A stretch of 64,000 bases of DNA from Poa pratensis (Eukaryota > Streptophyta > Magnoliopsida > Poales > Poaceae), in NCBI GenBank assembly GCA_947311845.1, contig CAMZMU010000063.1, positions 62,212,834 through 62,276,833 of the forward strand, written 5' to 3'. Position numbers and translations under genes: made by a program. Below the pieces are notes generated by a model that was not told the DNA's origin, ran no database searches, and saw only the letters and a list, made by a program, of their open reading frames with translations. Of the stretch, positions 34,795 to 44,790 are shown in pieces. Within the stretch, counting starts at the first letter, position 1. Each line of letters begins with the position of its first letter.

Positions 34795-35656
34795 CTGAGC
34801 TGTTTCGTGGTAGTGTTATAGAATTCGATGAGCTAATCGCAGGATTTGTGACCTGGTGACCGCGACCTTATCCTCTCCCTCCCCTCCCGCGATCGCGCCG
34901 CCCTCACGGCGGCCGGCGCGGACCTTCCTCCTCTCCCTCCCAGCTCCCCTGCCTCGCTCCTCCTCCTCCGCCGCCGTCGGCGCGAGCCGGCGAGCGAGGC
35001 GAGGCCGGTGCCGGCGGCGGCGGTTTTCCATTACCCGCGTCCGACGGCGGCTGCGCGGGGCGGCTAAATTCCGGCGGCAGTGCATCTCAGGAGGCGGTGG
35101 TCCGGCCTCGTCCGGGGAGTGGCGTCTTGGCGGCGGTGCCGTCTGCAGCGGGGCGGCGCAGTGGTGTGCTCCGAAGTCCATCGGGGAAGCGGCGACCAGG
35201 CCCTCTGCGGCCCAGATCTGGGCCAGCGGGCCCAATCTGGGTTCGTGCGGGCCGCCCTGATCCGTGGTGCTTTCTGCAGCTGTTGTTGAGGTAGAGGTGG
35301 CAGGGGGCGACAGCGGCGGCGGCTCTTGTTGCAGCGTGGCGGGGAGCTTCACGGGCCCAGATCGGGCGCGGCCGGACCCTATTAGGACTGGTGTGCCCCG
35401 TGGGGCTTTATGGACCCGCTGGGTCCAACCGGACCTGACGGGGACTGGTTTGCTCTGCTGCCTCGTCCGGTCGAGTACCGTCCTCGGCGGTGGAGGTTGT
35501 TCCCTCCCGCGCGGGCGCCGTTCTGTTGACCCCGGTTCATATTTCTCCTCACGCTCGGCTCGCAGACCTCATGACGACTACTTTGGTGAGACGGCGTTGG
35601 TGGCTTCGGACTCGGTTTGGCGCATGTTGGTGGACGGATTGTCTGGTGGTGACGAG
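34795..35656. other. GC-rich non-coding retroposon-like sequence, left part
   Basis: GC-rich sequence without a convincing gene; the open frames on both strands are composition effects. It is the left half of the sequence split by the CACTA element and continues at 37137. Its right half shares CCTTCTTGAAGG-type motifs with the retroposon at 45795-47097. Confidence 0.4.
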
Positions 35657-37136
35657 CACTAGTAGGAAAACCCTTATAGGGAGGTTGGCATTCTGTGGCG
35701 CACCCTTAATTGGTGCGCCACAGAAAGTTATCTGGGGGGCGGGTAGGTGCGCCACATTTTTTTTTTTCAAATCCCACCCACCCCTCCCCGTGGATCGCCT
35801 TTTTAGTCTTGTAGGAAGTAAATGAAAAATGATAAAAATTTCGATAAATAAAATTCTTTGACATGTAGTTAGGTTTGAGTGTCTAGTAGGTATAAATTTT
35901 TTGAAATATGAATTTTGACCTTTTCTGCAACAAACAGGAAAAAAAACTTGTAACGGCCATAACTTTTGCATACGACGTCGAAATAACGCGTTTTATATGC
36001 CAAAAAAACTAGAGAAAAATCCGAGTTCGAATCCACCCTTAATCTTGAGGCGCACCCTTAATTGGTGGGAATTCTGTGGCGCACCCTTAATTGGTGCGCC
36101 ACAAAATTATTTTCTGTGGCGCATGGTTTTGGGTGCGCCACAGAAATGTGACTTTCTGTTGCGCACCTGGCCGGGTGCGCCACAGAAATGTGAAATGTGG
36201 CGCACTGGCGCACGTAGCCAGGTGCGCCACAGAAAGTCATCTAGGGGGCGGGTGAAATTTGAAAAAAAATGTGGCGCACCTGGCTTGGTGCGCCACAGAA
36301 AGCTTGGTGCGCCACAGAAGGGTTTACCCGGTCAGCAATTCACAGATTTCTCAAATTCCAAAAGAAAAAAAGTTATTTCAAACGGACGAGTTTTCGTAGC
36401 AAAATCAAAAAAAGAAAAAAAGAAGAAAAATTAAAAAAATTAAAAAATTAAAAAATTCCAAAAAAGACACAGAAATGTATAATAAAGAAGATTGTTGAAT
36501 ATTTTTTATTATTTTTGTTTTGGATTTTTTGGCTTTTTTGATTTTTTTTTGGATTTTTTGAAAAAATTTAAGTTTTTTTAATTTTTTGGATCTTTTGAAA
36601 CTTTTGAATCTCCTTTTTAAACTTTAGAAGTTTTGGAAAAATCTGAAATTTAAAAACACACATTTATAACACATACTACCCCTATACACATACAAGACTT
36701 AAAAGGGTTCATATGATATATATATCAGTAAGAACTTGAGTAGCACAAAGGTAGGTGAACTGGGTGGAATTTAGAAGTTAAGCGTGCTAGGGTTGGAGCA
36801 ATTTGAGGATGGGTGACCTAGCGGGAAGGTATTAGTTCAAAAAATTCAAAAAATCTGAAAATAATTCTAATAATTAGGATTTTTCATATTATTGCATATT
36901 TTGATTTTTCTGATTTTTTCAAAAAATTTTTTTTGCATTTTTTGAATTTTTTGAGAATTCTGTGGCGCATCAGGCCAGGTGCGCCACAGAAATGTGAGAA
37001 TTCTGTGGCGCACCAAGCCAGGTGCGCCATAGGAAAAAAATTAGTGGCGAGAATTCTGTGGCGCACCCAGCAAACCTGGGGGTGCGCCACAGAATCCCAA
37101 TTAGGTGCGCCACTAATAGGCCTTTTCCCACTAGTC
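35657..37136. mobile_element. non-autonomous CACTA transposon
   Basis: The left end is CACTAGTAGGAAAA and the right end is its inverted form, TTTTCCCACTAGTC, with the last base changed from G. The 3-bp TSD GAG is present at 35654-35656 and 37137-37139. Subterminal palindromes of the form CTGTGGCGCACC-n6-GGTGCGCCACAG occur at both ends (about 35690-35755, 36060-36320 and 36955-37120). The core is AT-rich with no transposase. Length is 1480 bp. Confidence 0.92.
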
Positions 37137-37391
37137 GAGGCTCGTCCTCGCGGGGCTTCCGTGCTATGGATCGCCTGGGGTTGTGGATAGGGTTTTCGGG
37201 AGAAATCCTTGTCGGTTCGTCCGACACCGACGCGGTGCCGCCGCGCGGGTGGCACCTTTCCTTCTTGAAGGGCGTCGTGGCTACCCTTCGTCCGCTTTAC
37301 TATGTGCCGGGGGAAACCCTGGAACCAGTTGTTGGTCCGGGCAGCAGCATAGCTTTCCTTCTTGAAGGTGTTGCTTGGTACTCGGCGATTT
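37137..37391. other. GC-rich retroposon-like sequence, right part
   Basis: It continues the sequence interrupted by the CACTA element. CCTTCTTGAAGG motifs followed by a GT-G-C-rich segment recur at about 37258 and 37357, a motif also present twice in 46775-46885. It ends where the minus-strand gene fragment starts to align. Confidence 0.4.
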
Positions 37392-37616
37392 TATGCTAGA
37401 AGCGTGGTGGTACTTCGTCGGAGAGGGCGTAAATTGTTCGAGGGCGGCTGGGTCGAGGCCGTCGACGCTGGTGATGGTCACCGTATACTGGGTGGCCCCC
37501 GACGTGAACTCTAGCCACCCAACATAGATTGCATAACCAAATACGCAAGCGACCGCCGCACAAATAAGAGATCCGATGAACACGTTGTTCCAATTTACTT
37601 CTTTTCGGGCGGCCAT
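37392..37616 (-). pseudogene. 5' fragment of a small membrane-anchored protein gene
   Basis: ATG at 37616 in context ACCATGG starts MAARKEVNWNNVFIGSL, a membrane segment (IGSLICAAVACVFGYAIYVGW), and then a lumen/exterior part, TSGATQYTVTITSVDGLDPAALEQF. I recall a grass family with a short N-terminal membrane anchor followed by a conserved SVxGLDPA segment; its function is unknown to me. The frame is replaced after EQFTPSPT by retroposon-like sequence, so only about 70 codons remain. A TATA box stands upstream at the right distance, so the promoter may still be present. Confidence 0.55.
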
Positions 37617-37693
37617 GGTGTCGAGCAACTATTACGATCGATGGAGATTGGGAAGTTGCTCGATATACGGCCTTTGCTCACGTGGATCTCGAA

Positions 37694-37700
37694 TTATATA
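37694..37700 (-). promoter_or_regulatory. TATA box of the truncated gene
   Basis: TATATAA on the minus strand, 78 bp upstream of the ATG at 37616. The leader between is short and free of other ATGs, typical of a plant promoter. Confidence 0.55.
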
Positions 37701-37927
37701 TGCGCTCAAGAGGAGTCCCCCTTTTCTGGTCGTTTACGGCCGGAAGGATCCGTACGTGCTCTGGTCGGACACTGAATCGCCCTGAATTGGTTTTCGGCTC
37801 GATCATCTAGCTGAGGTATGTGCGCCGCTCCTACATGAATCCTAATTGGCAAGGGGCTATCTACAGATCACGGCCGAAAAGACGGCCACGTCGATTTTGT
37901 GACCAATTTATGTAATTCTAGTTCTAC

Positions 37928-38942
37928 GTGGCCTTTTTTTTTTTTACTTTCAGGCGACTTTATTATTGAATAATAACACGATCGTTAACTAGTGCAGGAA
38001 TAAGGAAATCAGGAGGATCTTCAAACCATAATTCCCCTGTACCTTTTCTAGCTCCATAGCGAGCAAGCTCATGTGCGGCTCCGTTAGATTCTCGAGGACA
38101 GTGTTGGATAGTCGCCTTGCCGAGTGAAGCGCTATCTGCTGCCGGTGGTCATCCATAATCACCGCACCTGAGCCCCTGTACTCTGAAGGATCGACAACTG
38201 CTTGAACTACTTCCATCGAATCAGTCTCTACCATCATAGACTGACCTCCTATTTGCTTTGCTAGCTTGTGGTCAGCTAGCAGAGCCAAAACTTCCATCGG
38301 TGCTACATCAATTGCATATGCATTAGAGTATGAGCATGCTGCCACAAACTTTTTTTAGAAACGTATGCTGCCACAAAGTTGCCTCAAGAATCTCTGATGA
38401 TAACACATGTTGAATCAGTTCCAGAACCTGGCGAAAATGAGGTGTCCACATTCAGCTTCAGAACAGCACTTGCAGGTTTGGTCCGTCTTTCTACCCGGGG
38501 AAAATTCCCAGCACCTTTAAGCTTTGCATAATTGGCAGGAATAACTCTTATGTTAATGACTGATCTCTGAGTCGAAGACACTGGCTCTTTGTTCTTTATC
38601 TGACGTCGAAACCACCATATCTATCAACATGTAATCGATAATGTAGCTGCCATGTTTTTCACACTACAGACAACTCCACCAGGTTTCGCTGAATAGAGTA
38701 AATCCTCCAAAATTACTGAATCTTATATGTCCATTGCTGTCGCGGCTCGGACACCATAACCTTGCCATAATTCTTGAGCTCTTGGGCATTTAGATAACAA
38801 GTGATAGAGATCCGAAGCACTAACTGAACAAACGGGACAGTTAACTGAAGATCCAATATGCGGCGTGAACGTGTTAGCATGCAGATTAAGTAGAAAAGAT
38901 AAAATATTAAGTCGGAGTATAGCTCTATTGAAACCCGTATAG
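37928..38942 (-). pseudogene. LINE 3' end: zf-RVT, RNase H and poly(A) tail
   Basis: Minus frames read LLNLHANTFTPHIGSSVNCPVC and DLYHLLSKCPRAQELW (zf-RVT). They continue with VLKLNVDTSFSPGSGT and then SNAYAIDVAPMEVLALLADHKLAKQIGGQSMMVETDSMEVVQA, the plant LINE RNase H (RVT_3) domain. It is broken by frameshifts. The minus-strand poly(A) is the T-run at about 37928-37939. The 5' end is cut where an opposite-strand LINE begins. Confidence 0.8.
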
Positions 38943-39826
38943 CCCATTATACAGTATGCTGATGATACCCTTGTCATCATGCCTGCTGTGCTACCCAGTT
39001 AAAGAGTTAAAGGTGCTTCAAACTATCCTGAACAAATTCTCTGCCTCGACATGTTTGAAAATAAACTACAGTAAAACATCAATGGACCATTAATATCAGC
39101 TCTGATAGATGTGAAATACTTGGCATTGGATGTAAAGTCGAAAGCCTCCCATTTACTTATCTTGGATTGCCCATGGGCGCTACCAAACAAAGGATTGATG
39201 ACCTAATTGGGATCATTGAGAGAATCGACAGGATACTAGTGGGGATTGCTGACACACTTTGCTATTATGGGAGATTAACAATTGTTTAAATCCATTATCC
39301 CTGCCATCCCAAATTTTGCTCTCTGCACAATTAAACTGCCTCTAGGATTTCTTGATCATATGGAGGGATCTTCTCGAGGTTTTCTTTGGAGAGGGAAAGA
39401 AATTGAAAAGAAAGGAAAATGGTCGGTAAATTGGGAGAATGCCTGCAAATTTAAGCAAGCTGGGGGACTAGGGGTCCTTATTCTGCGTACACAAAATGTG
39501 TCTTTGATGATGAAATACGTCTTCAAATTCATGAACGGATATGACATACCATGGGTTACTCTAATCTGGCAGGCACATTATCCTAAAATAAACTTCCACA
39601 GGGATCTAGCTCATGTGGCTCCTTCTGGTGGAAAGATTGTCTTAATCTCATGGATAAATTCCTCTGCATATTTGTCTTAATCTCGTGGATAAATTCCTCA
39701 GCATATCTGGTACAGGAACCACTGTCAGACTATTGAAAGATAAATGGACAGAGGACACCATGCTTCAAAAATACCCACACCTATGCTCATATGCTAAAGA
39801 TCAAGACATTTCTCTATGCAAAGCTA
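38943..39826 (+). pseudogene. LINE RT remnant, left part (split by Mutator-like element)
   Basis: It begins at the catalytic block IIQYADDTLVIM and continues with NYSKTSM, LPFTYLGLPMGATKQRIDDL, SIIPAIPNFALCTIKLP, GFLWRGKEIEKKGKWSVNWENACKFKQAGGLGV and RTQNVSLMMKYVFKFMNG. This is the RT and thumb region of an L1-type ORF2, with several stops. It resumes at 43788. Confidence 0.82.
39817..39826. repeat. left 10-bp TSD of Mutator-like element
   Basis: TGCAAAGCTA, repeated exactly at 43788-43797. Mutator-like elements make 8-11 bp duplications. Confidence 0.9.
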
Positions 39827-39904
39827 GCTAATTTTTTTTTAATAATACATTTTTTTAATTAAATTCAAAAAATATTACGCAAAATAACGAAATTGCAAAA
39901 ATAA

Positions 39905-40120
39905 TACGGCCTCGGCCCAGCTTGGGCCGATAAGGGCCCGTCGGCCAGGCTTGGGCCGATTTGGCCTTATCGGCCAGACTTGGGACGACGAGATCGCATG
40001 GTGGGCCAGGCCTGCGCCCGACAGGCCGTACGCGTCACGGGTGGGCACTAATCGGCCAGAACTCAGCCGACCGGCCTGTCGGCCAGGGCTGGGCCGACAG
40101 GACGCTGGATAAGACCAGCC
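39905..40120. repeat. left subterminal GGCCGA palindrome array
   Basis: Repeated half-sites TCGGCCCAG and TGGGCCGA, often paired as palindromes of 18-20 bp, run on from the TIR. The right end has the same type of array. These are candidate transposase binding sites (inference). Confidence 0.7.
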
Positions 40121-40439
40121 TGCCCACATCTTCCTCCTGTCGTCCTCTTTCTCCTTTTCTTCTTCCTCTCAAACCAGCAGCTCCTTACTGCGTTTCAGCG
40201 GCGATCTGTCCATCCAGCCACCAAATCTTCCTTCTACAAGTGTTAGAGAGTTAAGGCAGCTCAGATCTACAGATGTGTTGGATTATTGTGTGATTTCGTG
40301 TTGTTTGGTTGGAGCAATGGTGGAGTTTAGGTGGAGGTTGCTGTAGGGTGGTGGATGGTGCAGCGTGGTGGTGGTGAAGCGGTGTTGCATTGGCGGTGGT
40401 GGTGACGTTGCTGGTCCATTGAATCGGCACGCTTCAAGG

Positions 40440-40517
40440 GTATGCGTTTATTTTGCTAGTAATATTAAGTACATAGTTGTTCCCGGTTGTAACAGTAAAT
40501 TGGTGTCACATTTTTAG
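40440..40517 (+). other. possible 5' UTR intron of the transposase gene
   Basis: A donor-like AAGG|GTATGCG and an acceptor-like TTTTTAG|GTTG enclose 78 T-rich bases just before the ATG at 40527. This fits a small leader intron. It is a prediction by eye. Confidence 0.35.
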
Positions 40518-40526
40518 GTTGTTGAG

Positions 40527-43361
40527 ATGAGTAATTTAGTGAAATGTTTGTTTTTCTACGGTCCTGGCGAAGTTGTAGTAAATGAGCATGGAGCTGATTT
40601 GGGTGAGTTTCGATGGTCAGAGTTGGAACTGAGTGACCCACAAACATGGTCTATAAGTCAGCTGAAAGATTGGTTGGCAGCGTGTTTAGGGCTTCCTGAA
40701 ACAGACACCGTCGGTGTGCATGCACTGTGGACGAAGACAAGGTCCCCGGTGTTTTTTTATTTGAGGCCGATAGAACGGACCTCTCAGATGGTGCGATGGT
40801 TGCAAGGCTGCGCAACCAGGGGATGTACCCCTCATGCCTTACTGATACCTGTCGCGAAGGAGGTGATTCCGCGTGAAGGCGAGGGAGGGCACGATCCTGG
40901 CCAGAGTAGTCAGGAGATGCAATTTTCTGGACATGATTATAATCAGGGAGATGTTGGAGGTGGTGGTTATGACTATGGCCAAAATAGTCAGACAGAGCAG
41001 ATGGAAGAGGAAGATGTTGGAGGTGGTAGTTATGAATCTGGCCAAAATAGTCAGACAGAGCATATGGAAGAGGGAGATGAAGATGCTGCTGAGGCAGCAG
41101 CAGACGATGTATTCCAAGAAATGATGGAAGAGGAAGACGAAGATGGTGGTAGTGCTTATGGGCATGATTCCGACGAGTCGGATGACGAACATGTGGTGCC
41201 AAATCCTGCGTCATGGAGTCATGATTTCTCGTCGTCAATGACAGTGAACGATGGTCATGATTCTGCCTGGGAATACCATCAGAACCAGGTTTCTGCGGGT
41301 GCTCTATATACCGACAAGCAACATTTGCAAGATGCAATCATTAAGTGGGCAATGTCGACTTGCAAGACATTCAAAACCAAGGTGTCGAGTAAAAAATATC
41401 TGACAATGGAATGTGAGGTAGCAGGGTGTCCTGGAAGGGTGCACGGTTATCGTCCTCACTTCGGCATAAACTGGAAAGTGAGCGACGTAGTACAGCACAC
41501 ATGTAGAATTGAGAGTATTCCTCAAGATCATCGTAACATTTCGTCGACGCTTATAGCTCGGTTGCTGTACTCAGAAATAGTACAGGGCAAAGCTATGGAA
41601 GCGAAGGCTATTATACATAAGGTGTTCACCAGGTTCAAGTACAAAATATCTTATGGCAAAGCTTGGAGGGCTAAGCAGATGGCACTTGAGAAAAGATTCG
41701 GATCGTTCCTAGACTCATATGACTCAGTTGTTCGGCTCCTCTACACATTGCAGGCCCGTAATCCAGGCACATATGTTGACGTCAAACACTTTTGGATGGC
41801 AGAGTTTCCAAACGTAAAGGTGCTGCATCGTGTGTTCTTCTCTTTCGGTGTATGCATAGAAGCTTTCACTAACTGTCGACCAGTTATCTGTGTTGATGGT
41901 ACATTTCTTACTGGCAAGTATAGGGGACAAATCTTGACTGCCATTGGTCAGGATGGCAACAATCAGATCGTGCCACTTGCATTTGCTTTTGTGGAGAGCG
42001 AGAACACTGAAAGTTGGACTTGGTTCTTCAGGCAGCTTAAAATAGCAGTAGTAAAAGATAAGCCGAACGTGTGCATCCTTCATGACCGCCATGCTGGTAT
42101 ACTGAACGCCGTCAAGGCACTCACAAACCCTGTGGCCGCGGAACAAACGCCATGGCTAGACCTGCAGAGTCGTTGGTGCATGCGCCATTTGGGGGCCAAT
42201 TTTTTCTCACAGTTCCGAGATAAGGCTTTGATGAATCTATTCAAAAAACTGTGCAAGCAGAACCAATTCTGGAAATACACATTCGTACGTGGTAAGCTTG
42301 ATGACTTCACTAACCAGCATGTTAGGCAGAGGAGAGCTGCACGAAATGTTGCAGTAGCAGCACATGTGCAACTTGTGGCGCAACAGCTAGCAACCGGACC
42401 TCCACCAGCTGAGGATGTACCTGTTGGGCTTTGTGACTTGCCAGGATTTGATCCGCCTGGTGTTAGGAGAAAGACTGGGAGGTTGATCAAAAACTTTCAG
42501 CAGTGGATAGAGCACGAGCCTCTTGAGAGGTGGTCTTTGCTGCACGACACTTATGGAGCCAGGTACGGTGTTATGACTACCAACCTTGCTGAAACATACA
42601 ACTTCGTTCTTAGAGGAAATAGGGCATTGCCACTTACAGCCATTGTGGAGGGTATTTTTGAGGGCACAGTCAAGTATTTCAGAGAAAGACGCCAGAAAGC
42701 TCACATGCATATCGTTAACAACCCAAACACACCTTTTTGTGAGAAGATTACGGAGTACATGGATAGGAAGATGGCAAAAGCTCGTACTCATGCTGTGCAG
42801 GCCATAGGAAATCAAGAAAGGAGGTTCGAGGTACGCTTACCTTCTGACAAGTTTGGTTGCGGAAATCAGCTCAGAACGCATGAGGTGCGAATTGGAAATG
42901 AAGCCCGACCAACATGTGACTGCACATGCAATAAACCAAAATTGCTTCACCTGCCCTGCTCCCATGTATTGGCTGCGTGTGGCCAACTCGGACTGTCAGC
43001 CATCTCGTTCGTTTCACCATATTATTTGAACGAGTCTGTGCTTAATACCTGGACCGGTGAAATGGTGGGATTTCGAGCTGTGGGTAATTTTAACACGGTT
43101 GACCCTAATGAAAGGCAGTACATCCCCGACCCAAGGCTACTGCGTCCTGGTAGAGGTAGACGACCGTGCAAGCGTATCAGAAATGGTATGGATGAATCTG
43201 AAGCCGGAGGCCCGACAGTGCAATGTTTCTTGTGCAATGATTTTGGTCACAGGGACACTGCTTGTACAAAATTCCCACCTACGAATGCTGCTCCGGCAAC
43301 TAGAGCAGCTGCTCCACGTGGGCGAGGCAGCCGAGGACCAAGAGGAAGGGGAAGAAACTAG
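40527..43361 (+). CDS. MULE transposase, 944 aa, intact
   Basis: The single open frame begins at ATG 40527 (MSNLVKCLFFYGPGEVVV). Residues 1-110 form the conserved N-terminal region of large plant MuDR-type transposases. Residues 120-225 are acidic, with a tandem repeat DVGGG-Y--GQNSQTE. A MuDR-type DNA-binding zinc region spans about 250-326 (C296, C301, H324, C326). The MULE DDE domain has D457 in CVDGTF, D520 in ILHDRHAG, the C551/H554 pair in WCMRHLG and E689 in TNLAETYN. A SWIM zinc finger (C797, C799, C811, H813) and a CCHC knuckle (C900, C903, H908, C913) follow. The C-terminus is RGR-rich. Length and domain order match functional family members, and no lesion is seen. It should cut and join the TIRs in the nucleus. 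Confidence 0.95.
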   Translation: MSNLVKCLFFYGPGEVVVNEHGADLGEFRWSELELSDPQTWSISQLKDWLAACLGLPETDTVGVHALWTKTRSPVFFYLRPIERTSQMVRWLQGCATRGCTPHALLIPVAKEVIPREGEGGHDPGQSSQEMQFSGHDYNQGDVGGGGYDYGQNSQTEQMEEEDVGGGSYESGQNSQTEHMEEGDEDAAEAAADDVFQEMMEEEDEDGGSAYGHDSDESDDEHVVPNPASWSHDFSSSMTVNDGHDSAWEYHQNQVSAGALYTDKQHLQDAIIKWAMSTCKTFKTKVSSKKYLTMECEVAGCPGRVHGYRPHFGINWKVSDVVQHTCRIESIPQDHRNISSTLIARLLYSEIVQGKAMEAKAIIHKVFTRFKYKISYGKAWRAKQMALEKRFGSFLDSYDSVVRLLYTLQARNPGTYVDVKHFWMAEFPNVKVLHRVFFSFGVCIEAFTNCRPVICVDGTFLTGKYRGQILTAIGQDGNNQIVPLAFAFVESENTESWTWFFRQLKIAVVKDKPNVCILHDRHAGILNAVKALTNPVAAEQTPWLDLQSRWCMRHLGANFFSQFRDKALMNLFKKLCKQNQFWKYTFVRGKLDDFTNQHVRQRRAARNVAVAAHVQLVAQQLATGPPPAEDVPVGLCDLPGFDPPGVRRKTGRLIKNFQQWIEHEPLERWSLLHDTYGARYGVMTTNLAETYNFVLRGNRALPLTAIVEGIFEGTVKYFRERRQKAHMHIVNNPNTPFCEKITEYMDRKMAKARTHAVQAIGNQERRFEVRLPSDKFGCGNQLRTHEVRIGNEARPTCDCTCNKPKLLHLPCSHVLAACGQLGLSAISFVSPYYLNESVLNTWTGEMVGFRAVGNFNTVDPNERQYIPDPRLLRPGRGRRPCKRIRNGMDESEAGGPTVQCFLCNDFGHRDTACTKFPPTNAAPATRAAAPRGRGSRGPRGRGRN

Positions 43362-43529
43362 GATGTTTTAAATTTGGACTGTGCTTTTATTTGTAATAAT
43401 GAGGATCAATGTTTTAAAATTGGACTATGTGTGGATCAGTGATTTAAATTTGGAGTTTGATTTCATCTGTAATTTGTCTGCATTTGTGGCTAAAAAAGAG
43501 GAGGGAGAGGTGGGAAAAAATGGAAGAAG

Positions 43530-43700
43530 AGCTTCTCGGCCCAGATTGGGCCGACAGGCTCTTGTCGTCCCAGTTCAGGCCGATAGGCCCAGTCGGCCCA
43601 GCTCTGGCCGACCGGTTTCTCTGCCACACGCAGAGCCGGCCGACAGTACCTTATCGGCCCAGGCCTGGCCGACAGGATCTAATCGGCCCAGGCCTGGCCG
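43530..43700. repeat. right subterminal GGCCGA palindrome array
   Basis: It mirrors the left array: TCGGCCCAGATTGGGCCGA, then AGGCCGATAGGCCCAGTCGGCC, and further sites up to the TIR at about 43697. Spacing is irregular but density is high. Confidence 0.7.
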
Positions 43701-43787
43701 AGGCCGTATTATTTTTGAAATTTCGTTATTTTGCGTAATATTTTTCGAATTTATTTAAAAAAAATGTATTATTAAAAAAAAATTAGC

Positions 43788-44592
43788 TGCAAAGCTATCA
43801 CGACCTGCACAAATGAAGGCCCCATAAGCATGTTTCATCTGCCTCTATCTCTAATTGCACTCAGCAATTCAACATACTACCTAATGTTCTCCAGATTCGA
43901 GAAAACATTTATGTGCATGGTAATTGGTCCATTCCTAAAACAAATTCTAAATTCTACAGCAGGAAAATATATAAGGCCCTCTCTCCACACCCCACAGCTC
44001 CCCTGCCGTTCAAATGGACCTGGAAATCATGTGCACTCCCTAAGCACAAATTCTTCTTCTGGCTGTTACTTGAAGATAGATTAAATACGAGATATCTACT
44101 CACAAGGAATAATTTCTATGTTGAATCCAAAGAATGTGTCAAGTGTGAAGACTGCCCGGCCCAATGAAGACCTCCAGCGCCTAATTGTCAAATGTGACTT
44201 CAGCCAGACTTTCCGGTGTGGTCACTAAATATTGGATGGAGTACAGATCTTGCCTTATTTGATCTTCTCATTGATGGTAGAACAAGATATAGAAGTGCTT
44301 GTTTTAAGGAAAGCCTAAAAATTGGCTGCTAGGCTATCTGGAACCATCGAAATAAAATCATCTTTGAATGTGATGTGGCTTTTCAGCATGAATGTAAGAG
44401 ATTCTTTAAGGAAAACTTTACTTTAGTCATGCACAGAGCCAAACCTAGTTTAAAGGAAGGCATGCCGCAGTGGATTGACATCTTGTAAATTATTTTGACG
44501 CCATTACTCATTTGTAATGCTGTAATTTGTTTATATGTAAAATCCAAAATGACGCAGTAGGGGATTTTCCCTGCTGTTTTTGGCGTAAAAAA
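43788..44592 (+). pseudogene. LINE ORF2 remnant, right part, and 3' tail
   Basis: It continues the LINE interrupted at 39826: HGNWSIPKTNSKFYSRKIYKAL, then PFKWTWKSCALPKHKFFFWLLLEDRLNTRYLLTRNN and ESKECVKCEDC (zf-RVT). Stops follow. The 3' tail ends with an A-run near 44585-44592. The first ten bases are the right TSD of the Mutator-like element. Confidence 0.8.
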
Positions 44593-44790
44593 AGTTATTG
44601 CAATCCTGGCTGTTACCCGGCGGAAACCGACAGTTTACGAATTACGATTCGGTTGTGCCCGCTAACAGCTGCACATCAGAATTTTCGTTGATTGCAGTTT
44701 ACTGAACATCTACTGTAGTGTAAGAATAACTCTTGATTGAAAAAACAAAAATCAGAACCAGTATAAAACATAATTTTTTTTTAATATAAG
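44593..44790. other. unassigned spacer between LINE tails
   Basis: No gene or repeat recognised; it runs from one LINE poly(A) to the next, which is in opposite orientation. Confidence 0.3.

Larger units (their letters stand above)
39827..43787 (+). mobile_element. autonomous Mutator-like transposon (MULE)
   Basis: The 3961-bp element has TIRs of about 91 bp starting GCTAATTTTTTTTT (39827-39917, and inverted at 43697-43787) that differ at about four positions. A 10-bp TSD, TGCAAAGCTA, flanks it. Subterminal zones of about 190-270 bp (39905-40120 and 43530-43700) are packed with short palindromes of the TCGGCC...GGCCGA type. Between them lies one uninterrupted transposase gene. It is inserted in a plus-strand LINE remnant. 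Intact TIRs, TSD and ORF together suggest a young insertion. Confidence 0.95.

Noticed and set aside
34816..35352. Minus-strand 178-codon and overlapping plus-strand GC-rich frames
   Set aside because: Both strands are open because of GC bias; the peptides are Pro/Arg/Ala low-complexity and no splice or promoter signal supports a gene.
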